Shown: one piece after another, positions 8,194-18,600 of the stretch
How positions within the stretch are numbered: position 1 is the stretch's first letter
Layout of the letters: the number at the start of each line of letters is the position of its first letter
Assembly: GCA_003116975.1 (NCBI GenBank)
Contig: BGKB01000256.1
Coordinates: forward strand, 1-58,956
Origin: Aurantiochytrium sp. KH105
Lineage: Eukaryota > Sar > Bigyra > Thraustochytrida > Thraustochytriidae
Length of the DNA stretch: 58,956 bases
Direction: 5' to 3'
The notes under the pieces: generated by a model
What the model was told of the DNA's origin: nothing
Databases searched by the model: none
What the model saw: the letters and a program-made list of their open reading frames with translations, nothing else
Position numbers and translations under genes: made by a program

Positions 8194-9120
8194 TTATGTA
8201 TGCTGTTCCTGTGTAGATTTGGGATCGTTGTATAATAATATGGCGAGGATAATGATCGCGAAAAAGACTCCGTCCAGCATCCGTCGAAAGAGGAAGTGTT
8301 CTAGACTCTCCCCGTCGTAATTGCCGGCTTGTTTCAACAGAATGGATTCTACTTCGTTCGGTAGCAGTTTAGTGGCGGCGTAGAGACTCATTGCAACTTT
8401 CATAAGAGTCAAGATGGCAATAACAACAGATGCTTGCCAGCGGACATTCCGAGCAAGGTTAATGCCCGCTTCCCACAATAGGGATCCGCTGTCACTGTCG
8501 ATCAGCAACTGGCCAATAAGGATTTGTGCAGTACCAAAGAGTGTGATGGTGCACACGCAATCAAACACTACGCTTGCATTTCCGGTCAATACAGACTCCA
8601 CATCGGACTCTCCGTCCTCACAAAGGATGAAGCTGGCAAAAATGGTTCTGAAAAGAAGAACAAAGCAAGGCGCGCCTGCTGGGGGGACAACCTTTTCACC
8701 GACGCTGGTCGATAAGGAGACTAACGCGCGAGGGGCAGCGAACATGACGAACAGGTATAAGGAGAGGGATAATGTAACGTCATTGGCAACAACGGCATCT
8801 ACTACGAACGCGGCAAAAAAGACCAACACCGCGACTATCATTCGCAGCGAGTGATACCACCTTTTAGCCTCCTCAACTAGCACTAGCTTCAGGACTGACG
8901 CGCAATGAACAATGAGCTCTAGTATAATACCTCTTTGCCGAATGCTGTTTTTGTTGTCGCCCACGGACGCAGGCTCTTCCTCTGACACGTCATCCTCTAA
9001 CACGCCTTCCGCTTGCACGATTTCTTCGGCGTCCACAATAATGCGCGCGACTGGGATGTTGTCTGGTGAATAGATTGTCATGCTTGTCGCACCCGTTCTT
9101 TCTTCGTTCGTCTGCTGCAT
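8194..9120 (-). CDS. multi-pass membrane protein, function unknown
   Basis: The frame encodes 308 residues from an ATG at 9120. A polar, acidic N-terminus (about 1-60) is followed by about six hydrophobic segments: near 63-80, 93-115, 118-135, 152-168, 183-205 and 230-250, plus a last one near 283-297 (GVFFAIIILAILLY). The C-terminus is short and polar. No transporter signature or catalytic motif is visible and I do not recognise the family. It ends 59 bp before the small membrane protein on the same strand. The hydrophobic pattern and length support a real gene. Confidence 0.65.
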   Translation of the reverse strand: MQQTNEERTGATSMTIYSPDNIPVARIIVDAEEIVQAEGVLEDDVSEEEPASVGDNKNSIRQRGIILELIVHCASVLKLVLVEEAKRWYHSLRMIVAVLVFFAAFVVDAVVANDVTLSLSLYLFVMFAAPRALVSLSTSVGEKVVPPAGAPCFVLLFRTIFASFILCEDGESDVESVLTGNASVVFDCVCTITLFGTAQILIGQLLIDSDSGSLLWEAGINLARNVRWQASVVIAILTLMKVAMSLYAATKLLPNEVESILLKQAGNYDGESLEHFLFRRMLDGVFFAIIILAILLYNDPKSTQEQHT

Positions 9121-9404
9121 TCCTCTCTCTGCTTTCTACTGTGTGTCTGTTTGCTGTCCATGATCGATCCATCATGCGAGTGACTTTACCCGCCTCGCCT
9201 CGCCAGCAGACCCGCAAAGAAAGCTGAGCTGGCAGACCTCTGCGCGCTCACAGGCTCGCACACGCTCGCACGGATACGCAGGCGCGCGCGTAGGCGCTAG
9301 CACGCCACGGAGAGCGAGAGAGCGAGGGAGAGAGAGATCAGGTAAGCGGGCGAACTTCCCTTGCTCGTACTTCTTCGCTAGCTAGCTCGCCGAAGCAAGC
9401 AGCC
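9121..9404. promoter_or_regulatory. divergent intergenic region, GA-rich upstream of the arsenite methyltransferase
   Basis: The 284 bp separate a gene on the minus strand from one on the plus strand, so both promoters should be here. A purine-rich GAGAGCGAGAGAGCGAGGGA-type run at about 9309-9338 precedes the plus-strand ATG by about 65 bases. No TATA box is visible. The promoter role is inferred from position. Confidence 0.4.
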
Positions 9405-10886
9405 ATGGACGAGTCGAAGGGCGCCGCCGCGACCAAGCCCAAGTGCTGCGGCCCCAAGAGCAAGACCGGGAACGAGACGAGTGAGCCCGTCGCAGCCCCG
9501 GAGGAAAAGAAAAAGTCGTCATGCTGCGGCCCCAAGAGCGCCAACGTTCAGGGAAGCAGCGAATCCGGTTCCAGCAGCACCAGCGGCTGCTGCAAGCCCG
9601 CCCAAAAGGACGAGAGTGACACCAGCTCGGGCTGCTGCAAACCCAAAAAGGAGGAAGAGAAGAAACCTTCGAGCTGCTGCAAACCTGCCGCATCGAGCTG
9701 CTGCAAACCTGCTGCATCAACTGGCTGCAAACCGGCCGCTTCGAGCTGCTGCAAACCGGCCTCCGTCACGCCTGCCATGCAGGCAGCCGACATGGACGGC
9801 GCCGATGCTGTCAAGGATGCTGTCAAGGAGTATTATGGCAAGACGCTGAGCAAAAGTGGTGACCTGAAAACCAACGCGTGCTGCACCTCGGGTGCTCCCG
9901 ATGAACGTCTCAAGGATGCGCTTCGCAACGTTCACGATGAGGTCCTCGCCAAGTACTACGGGTGCGGCTCCGTCGAGCTCGACGTCATTGAGGGTGCGCG
10001 CATTCTCGATCTTGGATCCGGAAGTGGGCGTGATGTCTACGTGCTGTCGCAGTGGGTGGGCCCCGAGGGCCACGTTGTTGGCGTCGACATGACTGACGAG
10101 CAGCTCGACGTCGCGCGCAAGCATCAAGAGTACCATCGCGAGCGCTTTGGATACGATTCGTCCAACGTCACTTTTTTGAAAGGATACATTGAACGCCTCG
10201 AGGAACTCGGACTTGAGGCTGGATCTTTTGATCTCATCACCTCAAACTGCGTGATCAATCTTTGCCCAGACAAGCGTGCCGTTCTCCGCGAAGCGTACAA
10301 GCTCCTCAAGACGGGAGGCATGATGGAGTTTTCCGACGTTTACGCAGAACGTCGTGTTCCGGACGAACTGAGAAAGGACCCGGTGCTTTGGGGCGAATGC
10401 CTCAGCGGGGCTCTTTACTGGGGAGATTTCGAGAACATGGCAGTCGAGTGCGGCTTTGGTCGTCCGCTCATTGTCAAGGACTCTGTCATCACCATTGAGA
10501 ACAAGGCCGTCGAGGCCAAGATTGGCCACATTCGCTTCTATAGTGTCACCTACCGTCTCACCAAGCTGGAAGAAGGCACATTCGAGGCCTCCGAAGAAGA
10601 CTACGGCCAAGCCGTTGTTTACAAGGGCACCATCGACGGCAACGAGCACGAGTATTGCCTTGGTCTCGGCGCCGAGTTCATCACCGGCAAGATTACGCCT
10701 GTAAGCGGAAACGTTTTTGCCACGCTCCAGCGCTCTCGCTTTGCGGAGCACTTTAGCTTTTACGGCGATACTTCCCGCCACTTTGGGCCCTTTTCGCGCA
10801 CGGGCCGCTCTGTGCCTTTCAAGTCTGCGCAGCAACTCGGTGCAGTCGACACCACCCCCGTTGGCGGCGACTCTTGCTGCTCTTGA
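9405..10886 (+). CDS. AS3MT: arsenite methyltransferase with Cys-Cys repeat N-terminal extension
   Basis: The 493-residue protein transfers methyl groups from S-adenosylmethionine to trivalent arsenic in the cytosol. The SAM-binding motif ILDLGSGSGRDVYVLSQ is at 200-216 and VVGVDMT at 224-230. The arsenic-binding Cys are present: Cys159/160 in KTNACC, Cys282 in SNCVINL and Cys332 in GECLSGALYW, matching the three functional Cys of animal AS3MT. The first 125 residues are an extension with Cys pairs at 14-15, 40-41, 62-63, 77-78, 91-92, 99-100 and 115-116 plus Cys108, mostly in CCKPA or CCGPK units; the protein also ends in SCCS. This looks like a metallothionein-like metal-holding tail. The ATG at 9405 is the first in frame and sits in a favourable GCCATGG context. 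The enzyme assignment is firm; the tail's role is inferred. Confidence 0.93.
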   Translation: MDESKGAAATKPKCCGPKSKTGNETSEPVAAPEEKKKSSCCGPKSANVQGSSESGSSSTSGCCKPAQKDESDTSSGCCKPKKEEEKKPSSCCKPAASSCCKPAASTGCKPAASSCCKPASVTPAMQAADMDGADAVKDAVKEYYGKTLSKSGDLKTNACCTSGAPDERLKDALRNVHDEVLAKYYGCGSVELDVIEGARILDLGSGSGRDVYVLSQWVGPEGHVVGVDMTDEQLDVARKHQEYHRERFGYDSSNVTFLKGYIERLEELGLEAGSFDLITSNCVINLCPDKRAVLREAYKLLKTGGMMEFSDVYAERRVPDELRKDPVLWGECLSGALYWGDFENMAVECGFGRPLIVKDSVITIENKAVEAKIGHIRFYSVTYRLTKLEEGTFEASEEDYGQAVVYKGTIDGNEHEYCLGLGAEFITGKITPVSGNVFATLQRSRFAEHFSFYGDTSRHFGPFSRTGRSVPFKSAQQLGAVDTTPVGGDSCCS

Positions 10887-11695
10887 AACAAAGAAGAATT
10901 TTAAAGAAAGAGCGCGACCGCCTCAACCTTCTCTCAATGTCCGTCAATCAATTCCATGTTGCTCATTCAGTTTCGTTCCCATCTGCTCTCACAGCTCAGT
11001 GACTGACAAAGCTCCTTTGGGGTGGTCGGTCTTTCACTTGGTTGATTGCTGGGTGGTCTTTCAATCGCTCGCGATTCGTGGCTCTTTTGTCAATTTCGAT
11101 CCTCGCCTAGGACCTAATGTCGAAGCGCATCCAGTGAGCAGAGCAGAGCAGATCACGAAGTTCATCAAGCCCGTTTCGTTGATGCCAATTCACCGTCTTG
11201 GCCAGCAATCGTTTTCTTGGTCCAGAGAAGGGGGGGGGGTGGGTCGTGAGGTTCCCGACCTGGCTGACAGCTTGTTTGCCTGCGGCTATGTCAATCAATC
11301 TATACCCTTGCGAAGACTTGCACGGCCAGGCAGGCCTGCTCGCCGCTCGACCTGCGCGATCGAGGCAGACGCGGGGAGACGAAGCTCGCGGCCGCAGACG
11401 GCCTTCCCGGGACGCAGCGCAGCAAGCAACACCTCCCCAAGATCGCAAGCCACCGAGCGGCCGGGGCCACGCAGGCGAGCCGTTGACGTGACTTGTGACG
11501 GAGTTCCGTGTCGAGTTCGAGTCAGCCGGAATCGCGCTTCGTCAAGTTCCGTGTCGCGAAGAAGTGCGCCGGGTTGTAGAGACAGACGCAGAACCGAGAC
11601 GCGGTGTCAGAGACGCAAACGCAGACGCACGCGCAAGCGCAGACGTGGACGTGGTCAGGGGTCTCGTCGCGCGCGTCGCGAAAGCGGTCAGCAGC
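10887..11695. other. intergenic region upstream of the NIPA gene
   Basis: About 800 bp between two plus-strand genes. It holds the 3' end of the methyltransferase transcript and the promoter of the next gene. A G-run occurs at about 11229-11237. Open frames through it begin at non-ATG codons and resemble no protein. The 67 in-frame codons before 11696 start with GTG, so I leave them out. Confidence 0.5.
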
Positions 11696-12751
11696 ATGGA
11701 GGACTACATCATCGGCGTGATTCTTTCCATCATCGCAGCAGCGGCAGCCTCTCTCGGAGACAACACCATCAAACTCGCGTACACGAGACGCGCGCGAGAA
11801 GAGGAAGACAGAGAACTTGCCAGCGACGATTACGACATTGTGGATAGCGGAGCAGAGCAAAGTGTCCGCGTGCCAGCAGAGCCAAGACCTATGTATCTTG
11901 ATCCTCTCTTTCTCTTTGGCAACTTTTGCCTTACCATCATTAATACCGTGCTCAATCTGGCAAGCATGGCCTTTGCCGATGCCAGCGTCACCATTCCCTT
12001 TGGTGGCTTGCATATTGTGCTCAACGTTCCGCTTGCGTACGCAATCAACCGAGAGCGCTCATCACTGCGGGCCCTCTTCCTCAATGGCCTCATCTTCGTC
12101 TCTGTTGTAATCATTCTTGTCTCCGGAAACCGCGAGTCCACCGAGATCACAGCGCGAGAACTCGCGGGAAATTTCTTTCAGCTTAGCTTCTTTGTCGTGA
12201 CAATGTGCATCGTCGCTCTCGGCCTTTTCGTTCGCATGTCCATGCTCTCTCCGCTTGAAAAAGCGCAGCGCCTCGGTATGACGATGGGTGCAGGGCTTAT
12301 TGGTGCACTTACGCAACTCTTTGCAAAGGCCATGTCGCTTTGTCTCAAAGACGGCGCGTGGGAGTCGCCCATTACTTACTTTTTCATCCTCACTACGATC
12401 ATCTCCGCCCTTTGCCAGGTTTATTCGCTCAATCGCTGCCTCGACCTTTTCAGTGCCTCCTTTACTGTTCCCATTGTCAATGCTGTCATCATTGTGGTCG
12501 GAAGTCTCTACTCTGCTGTATTTTTCCGCGAAGTGGAGCGGTGGGACACAGAATCTCGGATCTTTGTTCCGTTTGGCATCTTTCTTTGCGCAGCATCCAT
12601 TGCAGCCCTGTCCAACGAACCGGAGCCCACCGAGGTTCGCGAGCCGGCAATGTCCGAGCTCTCCTCAGCAGCCTTTGAGGAGGCCTTGATTGACCCGGAA
12701 GCGACGCAGGTGAGTATCGAAAATGCTCAACCTCTGCTCCTTCAATCATAA
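11696..12751 (+). CDS. NIPA-family magnesium transporter (DUF803)
   Basis: Starting at the ATG at 11696 the protein has 351 residues. It shows about nine membrane segments and the features of the NIPA group within the drug/metabolite transporter superfamily: IIGVILSIIAAAAASLGDN at the N-terminus, an internal FADASVTIPFGGLHIVLNVPLA segment read as the ASLAVVAPLG-type loop of the family, IGALTQLFAKAM, and a late SFTVPIVNAVIIVVGSLYSAVFFREVE repeat. A charged cytosolic loop (about 30-60) separates the first two segments. NIPA proteins carry Mg2+ across plasma or endosomal membranes. The C-terminal 45 residues are acidic and Ser/Ala-rich. The family call rests on pattern recognition of topology and loops; substrate is inferred from the family. 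Confidence 0.75.
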   Translation: MEDYIIGVILSIIAAAAASLGDNTIKLAYTRRAREEEDRELASDDYDIVDSGAEQSVRVPAEPRPMYLDPLFLFGNFCLTIINTVLNLASMAFADASVTIPFGGLHIVLNVPLAYAINRERSSLRALFLNGLIFVSVVIILVSGNRESTEITARELAGNFFQLSFFVVTMCIVALGLFVRMSMLSPLEKAQRLGMTMGAGLIGALTQLFAKAMSLCLKDGAWESPITYFFILTTIISALCQVYSLNRCLDLFSASFTVPIVNAVIIVVGSLYSAVFFREVERWDTESRIFVPFGIFLCAASIAALSNEPEPTEVREPAMSELSSAAFEEALIDPEATQVSIENAQPLLLQS

Positions 12752-13330
12752 CCTGCAAAGATGGAAAGCGTGTGAGTGATGTGCGCCAATCAATGAGGCC
12801 AAATTCTGTGACATGAAAGAAGAAGGAAGCGCACGTGAACACCTTACGAATTGGCATCCTGCAGCTGCATTATTGGTAATTGTAACGCGTTTGGCCTCTA
12901 CAATCACCGTGCTTTGAAACGAACAAAGAGAAGGTAGGCCTTGGTTTTTTGTTTGCACCTTCCACCGTAAAGTCTTTTCCTAATCGTATTTAAAATTCTC
13001 ACAAAACTGCACAAGATTCGTATTGAGACTATCCCTACGACCTGTGTTTGAAGATACTCTTTCCAAGTTACAAACCAGGAAGTCGATGCTCGCGCTGAGG
13101 GGACCATTTTCTCTTCTGAAGTGCAAGTAGGAAAGAAAGAGCTGTTCGAGCACGAGATGTAGGTCGTGGGTCCTAGTAGCTGAGGCGGACTAATCGTAAC
13201 CGCAAGAACTTATTCGCCTGATGGCTGCTGCAACTGCTCATTGGCCAGGATTGGCATTTCAACAACAACAAATAAAAAGAGTCGGTCATGTCATCACTCA
13301 CAGGTCAATGATCTCCAAATCAATATAGAA
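12752..13330. other. intergenic region, AT-richer
   Basis: This separates two plus-strand genes and is less GC-rich than the surrounding coding DNA. No gene, RNA or notable repeat is visible. Confidence 0.5.
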
Positions 13331-15136
13331 ATGGCAATGAAGTCCGCACGAAAGCGCGACACGCGCAAGGCAAGGAAGCCGCGCGGCGGCGGTGACGCGA
13401 ATGGCTTCGCGCGCACGCTCATCTGGGCCGCCTCCCTGCTCGTGCTCATGATGAACGTAAACGAATACCTCAAGCTGTCTGCCGACATCGCAGAGGCTGA
13501 GGCGACGTGGACCCGCGTCAACGAGGCCTTGGCGAGCGAGGCAACAGCGCTGAGAGTCAAACTCAACGAGACGCGACGCGCCGTCATGCGCGGGGCCCGT
13601 GCAAGATCAAACGAGCGCCAGGGGGAATCGGGAAGCCTCGACTTTGCAGAAACAAAAAGCCTCCTCGCCAGCGTTGGCGACCACCTCCGCGCCCCATCCG
13701 ATGCCAAGAAAGTGGTTATCATGGGCGTCAACTTCATCATGAACCGCGACGCGGCCATCTGGGACTACACCTTCGGCCAAGCAGGCTACACGACGTCCCG
13801 CTTGACAAAGAAGAAACTTATGCGCGGCCAGGACAATGACTTTCGCGCCCTCAAATGTCTCGATCTCTTCGACGGTAAACCTCACTGCTTCGATCCCAGT
13901 ATGCTCCTCTCTATTAAACGCTATCAACGCGTGTCCCGTCTCTACGGTCTGCGCGACACGTTGTGGAGCAAGGATAACTTTTGTGAGACCATGAGCGCGT
14001 CCTTGCGTGGTTTCACTGTGGAACGCGAATTCGTCTTTCCTTGCTGGATGCTCCCTCGTGACTACCCGATCCTCATGAAGCAAGTCAAGAACGAGTACGC
14101 TGACCGCTCCTTCATTCTCAAACCCACAGATCGTGGCGAAGGGTCCGGCATTGTCATCTTCGACAAGGCTTCCGAGCTCCCCCGATGGAAGAGATCCTTT
14201 CCTGATCTTGATGAAGTTGTTGTGCAAACATACCTTCCCAATCCGTATCTCATTGATGGCTACAAGTGGGATATGCGCACCTACGTTCTCGTTACGTCAA
14301 TCCATCCGCTCCGTGCCTACATGTTTCGCGATGGTCTCGTGCGTTTTGCTGGCACACCGTACGACCCCAAACGCAAGGCTGGCGCACTCACCAACACCTC
14401 GCTCAACAAGAACAAGACCAAGTCAGTCGAGGATCTTACATGGCCCTTTCCCAAGGTGTACCGCTGGCTCAAGCGAAAGGGCCACGACCCGGACCAGCTT
14501 TGGGATCGCATCGAGGCTGCGGTGACAATGATGCTTCTCAGCGCAGAACCGGGTTTTGTCAAGAAATTCCAAAAGCTTCAGCGCGGCTACGCATGCGCGA
14601 ATTGCTACCAGCTTCTTGGCGTCGACGTCATCGTGGATGACACCGTTACACCCCGCGTCATTGAGGTCAATGGCGAGCCATCGATGCAATTGTCAGGACA
14701 GGACGGATCTCAGTACGACCGCACGAAAAAGAGCATGACCCACGATCTGGTCCAGCTTGTCTACAGCAACGACGACTCTTCTCTGCAGCTCACGGCGGAC
14801 CTCATGGAACTTGAGCTCGACGGCGTTCGTCTTGGCTTTGAAGGGTCTGCAGCAGGCTGCCGCGCCGACGTCTACGATGTGTGTCTCTCCAAACGCGATG
14901 TCGAGTATCTCTTGGAGATGAAACGCGAGGAAGGCAAAATGGGTGGGTTCCGCCGCCTCTATCCGCGCGCAGACGGTGCGAGATTCGATACGCTCATTGA
15001 TCATCTTAAGACCAAGTTTCCTGGCGACGTCAACGAAGGGTCCTTTCGCATCCATCGCGTCGCGACTGCTCTTTCAAAGTTCACATCCCGCATTCGTTTT
15101 CAAAATTCCATCGATGATCCGGAATATGTAGAATAA
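13331..15136 (+). CDS. tubulin-tyrosine-ligase-like protein with N-terminal signal anchor
   Basis: The 601-residue protein starts at the ATG at 13331; the frame extends 30 codons upstream but begins there with TTG. A basic N-terminus is followed by a hydrophobic helix at about 26-45 (ARTLIWAASLLVLMMN) and a short coiled region, giving a type II membrane topology. The catalytic ATP-grasp fold has FILKPTDRGEGSGI at about 258-272, the family motif KWDMRTYVLVTS at about 311-323 and VIEVNGEPSM at about 443-452. TTL-family enzymes join amino acids to protein side chains or termini. Those acting on tubulin are cytosolic, whereas this one would place its catalytic domain in the secretory lumen if the helix is an anchor. 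The C-terminal 120 residues have no known match. The substrate is unknown. Confidence 0.8.
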   Translation: MAMKSARKRDTRKARKPRGGGDANGFARTLIWAASLLVLMMNVNEYLKLSADIAEAEATWTRVNEALASEATALRVKLNETRRAVMRGARARSNERQGESGSLDFAETKSLLASVGDHLRAPSDAKKVVIMGVNFIMNRDAAIWDYTFGQAGYTTSRLTKKKLMRGQDNDFRALKCLDLFDGKPHCFDPSMLLSIKRYQRVSRLYGLRDTLWSKDNFCETMSASLRGFTVEREFVFPCWMLPRDYPILMKQVKNEYADRSFILKPTDRGEGSGIVIFDKASELPRWKRSFPDLDEVVVQTYLPNPYLIDGYKWDMRTYVLVTSIHPLRAYMFRDGLVRFAGTPYDPKRKAGALTNTSLNKNKTKSVEDLTWPFPKVYRWLKRKGHDPDQLWDRIEAAVTMMLLSAEPGFVKKFQKLQRGYACANCYQLLGVDVIVDDTVTPRVIEVNGEPSMQLSGQDGSQYDRTKKSMTHDLVQLVYSNDDSSLQLTADLMELELDGVRLGFEGSAAGCRADVYDVCLSKRDVEYLLEMKREEGKMGGFRRLYPRADGARFDTLIDHLKTKFPGDVNEGSFRIHRVATALSKFTSRIRFQNSIDDPEYVE

Positions 15137-15160
15137 TTGAAGATACAGTTGGGACTATGT

Positions 15161-15615
15161 AGACGTGGTCAATACGCGCCAGCAAGTTTTAAGATCGCTT
15201 TTTCGTAGTGAGATTGTCTCCATCAGTCTGAACTGCAAGCATGAAACGAGTTCGTAACAATAAAAGGAGTAGAGAGGGATTCATGAGAGAGAATGTTAAA
15301 ATTGATAATAAAAAGCAAAGACTCTTCAAACAAAAATAAAATGGAATTGCAACTCTGCACCATCCAAGGTATGCCTGGCTGAGGTTGTGGTAAATTCGCG
15401 CCAGCAAACAGTAAATTCCCTTATTCGTTGGGAGATAGTCTCCATCAGCCTGAACTGCAAGCATGAAATGAGTTCGTAACAAGAAAAGGAGGAGAGAGGG
15501 ATTCAAGAGAGAGAGGTTATGTAAATTGATTACACAAAGACTCTTCAAACCAAAATAAAGTGAAATTGCAACTCTACCACACGCTGCACCATCCAAGGTA
15601 TGCCTGGCTGAGGTT
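15161..15615. repeat. 229-bp tandem duplication that includes the last codons of TOR
   Basis: Two diverged copies, about 15161-15386 and 15387-15615, share GTCTCCATCAG, CTGAACTGCAAGCATGAAA, GAGAGAGGGATTCA, GACTCTTCAAAC and CACCATCCAAGGTATGCCTG. The copy nearer TOR contains the real end of its reading frame (NLSQAYLGWC...). The far copy repeats the same codons (NLSQAYLGWC) in the 3' untranslated region. The duplication therefore copied the terminal coding exon end together with 3' flank. Confidence 0.9.
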
Positions 15616-18600
15616 CTCATGAGAGGTTGCCTGTACAATAAGCCGCTGCACCTGCAGAGAAACTGGCGCAGGGGACTCTTCCATTTCTTCGTCGTCTTCG
15701 TCTTTGGGAACCTGCTTGCCGCGGTTGAACTTTCTGGCTCCATTTTCTGCCGTACCTGTCTCACCATTGCCACCACGTGGTGAAAAGGGCGGGGCCGTCG
15801 CCGGCGCCGATGGTGCCTTGCCAAGTGGATCCCGTTTCGGTTTCTTCACGGCAAAATCACGACCGGTCAGCTTGTCGTGCACACGCTGCAAGACCGCCAA
15901 TGCACGCTGATTGAGCGCCTCAGCATTGGCGTCCGCGTGCATTTGCACGATGCTTGACTCGCGCGAGGTGCGACTCCGCGAGGGGGTCGCAGATCCAACC
16001 TCTTGCGTCGAACCGCGCGGGGATATGCGACCCTCCGTGCGAGCGCGTGGTCTCAGATTTAGACCTTCTCCGCCGTAGTGACGGTCGAGAGGCATCCCCA
16101 CCGAAGTCAGCCGCCGCCGCATGGGGCCGAGCATCGACGAATCTTCGCGTCCGCTGCGCATAGAGTCTGCGCCATTGCCTCGCCCCTGCGTGGACCTTGA
16201 AGCTTCCGAAGAAGACAAACTGCCTCCGTCGCGCTGCGCCAACGACTGGCCCGTAGAGGTTGTTGATACCGACATGCTCGATGGATCGCGGGCTGCAGAC
16301 TCGCTCTCGTTCTGCAGCAGACGCCAATTGATGAGCGGATCATGGACAAAGGCCTCCAACATCGCCATCACCGAATCACGGTTCGCACGGAGCACCCGCA
16401 TCACCGATTCGCACGTGTAGCGAAAATTGCCCTCCACACCGGAAACCTCCATGGCCGCAATCAGCATCCGTGTCAGACGAAATGGCACCTTTTCAGGAAA
16501 CTTCTCACGGTGCATTGCAACCTCGAAACAGTCGCCAAAGTCGATGTGAATAACTTTGCCCGACGAGCGGTCCAACATCAAATTGCTCGGGTGCCGGTCG
16601 CCAAGGCCCAAGACGTACCCGACCATTGACATTGTCGCCAGCGAACGCGTATAGTTGGTCCGGCGATCCAACCAGATCTCCGAGTTCCGGCTCTTGAGCC
16701 AGAGAACCTTGCCGAGGTCACCACCGTTCGTGTGAGCCAAGGCGTGGCAAAAGGCCTCCACCTTTTGAATCACCGTCAGCGACGTGTAGTCCGGCGCCAC
16801 CTTCTTGATGAGCCGCTGCTCGATATCCAACAATACGCTGCGCGAATTCCGGAAACGCTCAATGAGGGCGTGAAAGGTGTCCGTATTGGGAAGCCACTCC
16901 GAGATTCCGACATTGTGCGACAGAGGAATCACGGCAAAGCGTTCAATGTTCAGATCATAACGGTTCGTCTCGCGCTCCTTCTTCAGCAGTCGGTTCACGA
17001 GACCAAAGAGCTGCATGACACGTTCGTCCTGCCGCAAATCCTCATGGCCCTTGAGCAGAAACAAGTAGTCTTTGCCGTCGCTTCCGCGCAAGGTGATCTG
17101 GCGCGGTCTCTGTTTCGACACAATGATACGGATCATCGAAGCAAAACCGTCAATGCAGACAACGGGCCGTCCTGCTACATAGGTTCCTGGAACAGCCAGT
17201 TGCATATCGTGCGCATTTAAGAGTGCTGGCGAAACCTTGTCCAGCTCCAGCTGCTTGAGTTGTGATAGCTCGCGATTGATTTTGCGAAAAACCTGATGGT
17301 ATTTCTCCCAGGCTTGTAAAATCATTTCCTTTCTGCGCTCTGTTTGCATGAAACGCTCCTTGCATCGCTCCGCAACCTCCAGGTCACGACCGTAGGCTCG
17401 CACAAATTCGTGCTCGTGGATCGTTTCAAACTGTTCGCGCATGAGATCATGCTTGGCGTCCAGGATTTCGTTCATTGCGTCAATGTCCTCATCATCATTA
17501 AAGTACGCCCTGGAGGCCTCCTCGATCGCCTCGTACCACTGCTCGGGCCACAGAATGGCCACGCGAATGAGCTCGTGGCTTACGAGCTGCGCTTGGTCGA
17601 CGAGGGTCGCATTGCCTGGCGTGCGACGCAATTCGTCCAGAATCAGCTGCGCTGCTCTCTGCCGGTGAGGATTGATCGACTTGGCCGCAACTGTCAAGGG
17701 ATACACAAGGGCGTGCGGGTGCTCTTCGCCAAGCGTGACCAAGAGACGATGCAACGCAGCCTTGATGGTAGGTACACGCGTGTGGATGCGCGCAATCAAT
17801 TGCGGGACAACGTCCAACCACGTTCCAATGCTGACCATCTCAAAGCCCTTTTGAATGGCGACTTCTACTTCGGGACGCGCACCGTGGGAAAACCACAGCG
17901 TGAGCAGGCGCAGAATGTCCTGCAGCACGTTTCGCGAGTCCGACGAGGTTTGACCGAGGGCGATCGACTGGAAGAAGCCATAGATTGCGGGCACCACGTA
18001 TTGTTGCATCTTTTCCGAAATCTCTTGGCGACGGCGGTTCAGCGCGCGCTTACGGGCGCGCTTCTTTCGCCGCCGTGCTTCCTTAGCGGCCGCAGCTTGC
18101 GCCTTGAGGTCGCGAAGTTGGCTGCTGCCATCACGACGTTCGCCCTTTTTCAGGTTGCTGCTTTGAGTGGAGGTGGTGGTGGCATTTGTGCTTGCTGGAT
18201 TCTCTTTATCTGCTGAAGAGACGTCCTTCGAAACGGGCGGAGCAGGGATAGGGTGTTCAGAGTCCTTCTCAGTGTCGCTCTGATCTGGATCGGCGACCAC
18301 GTTTCCTTTTCCATTTGATGCGGAGGGACCGGCATCTTCATCATGATTTTGGCGTTGCATCATCGGTGCCGGGGTCGGCGTTGGCGTCAGAGACTCCGCA
18401 TCGTCCTCTTTACCATCGTCGCCTTCTTCGGCGGCGCTTGTCATATCGCCGTTGGGAACGGTGTCATCAGCATGTCCATTGGCGCCTGGCGTCGAGTTCC
18501 CGTCGTGCACTGTGCCACCATTTGCTGCAGCTGCAGCAGATTGTGGACCTCCGCCATTCGCGCCTTCAAGATGATCATGATCATGGTCATTATCTGCACC

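Noticed and set aside
10717..11847. Long plus-strand frame of 376 codons overlapping the end of AS3MT and the start of NIPA
   Set aside because: It overlaps two recognised genes in another frame and its Arg/Ser-rich translation reflects GC-rich DNA without stops.
13241..13330. 30-codon upstream extension of the TTL-like gene
   Set aside because: It starts with TTG and is untranslated-like; the ATG at 13331 directly precedes a good basic-plus-anchor N-terminus.
15189..15824. 211-codon minus-strand frame over the TOR 3' end
   Set aside because: It is an alternative reading of the tandem duplication. Its interest is only that it shows the repeated TOR codons.
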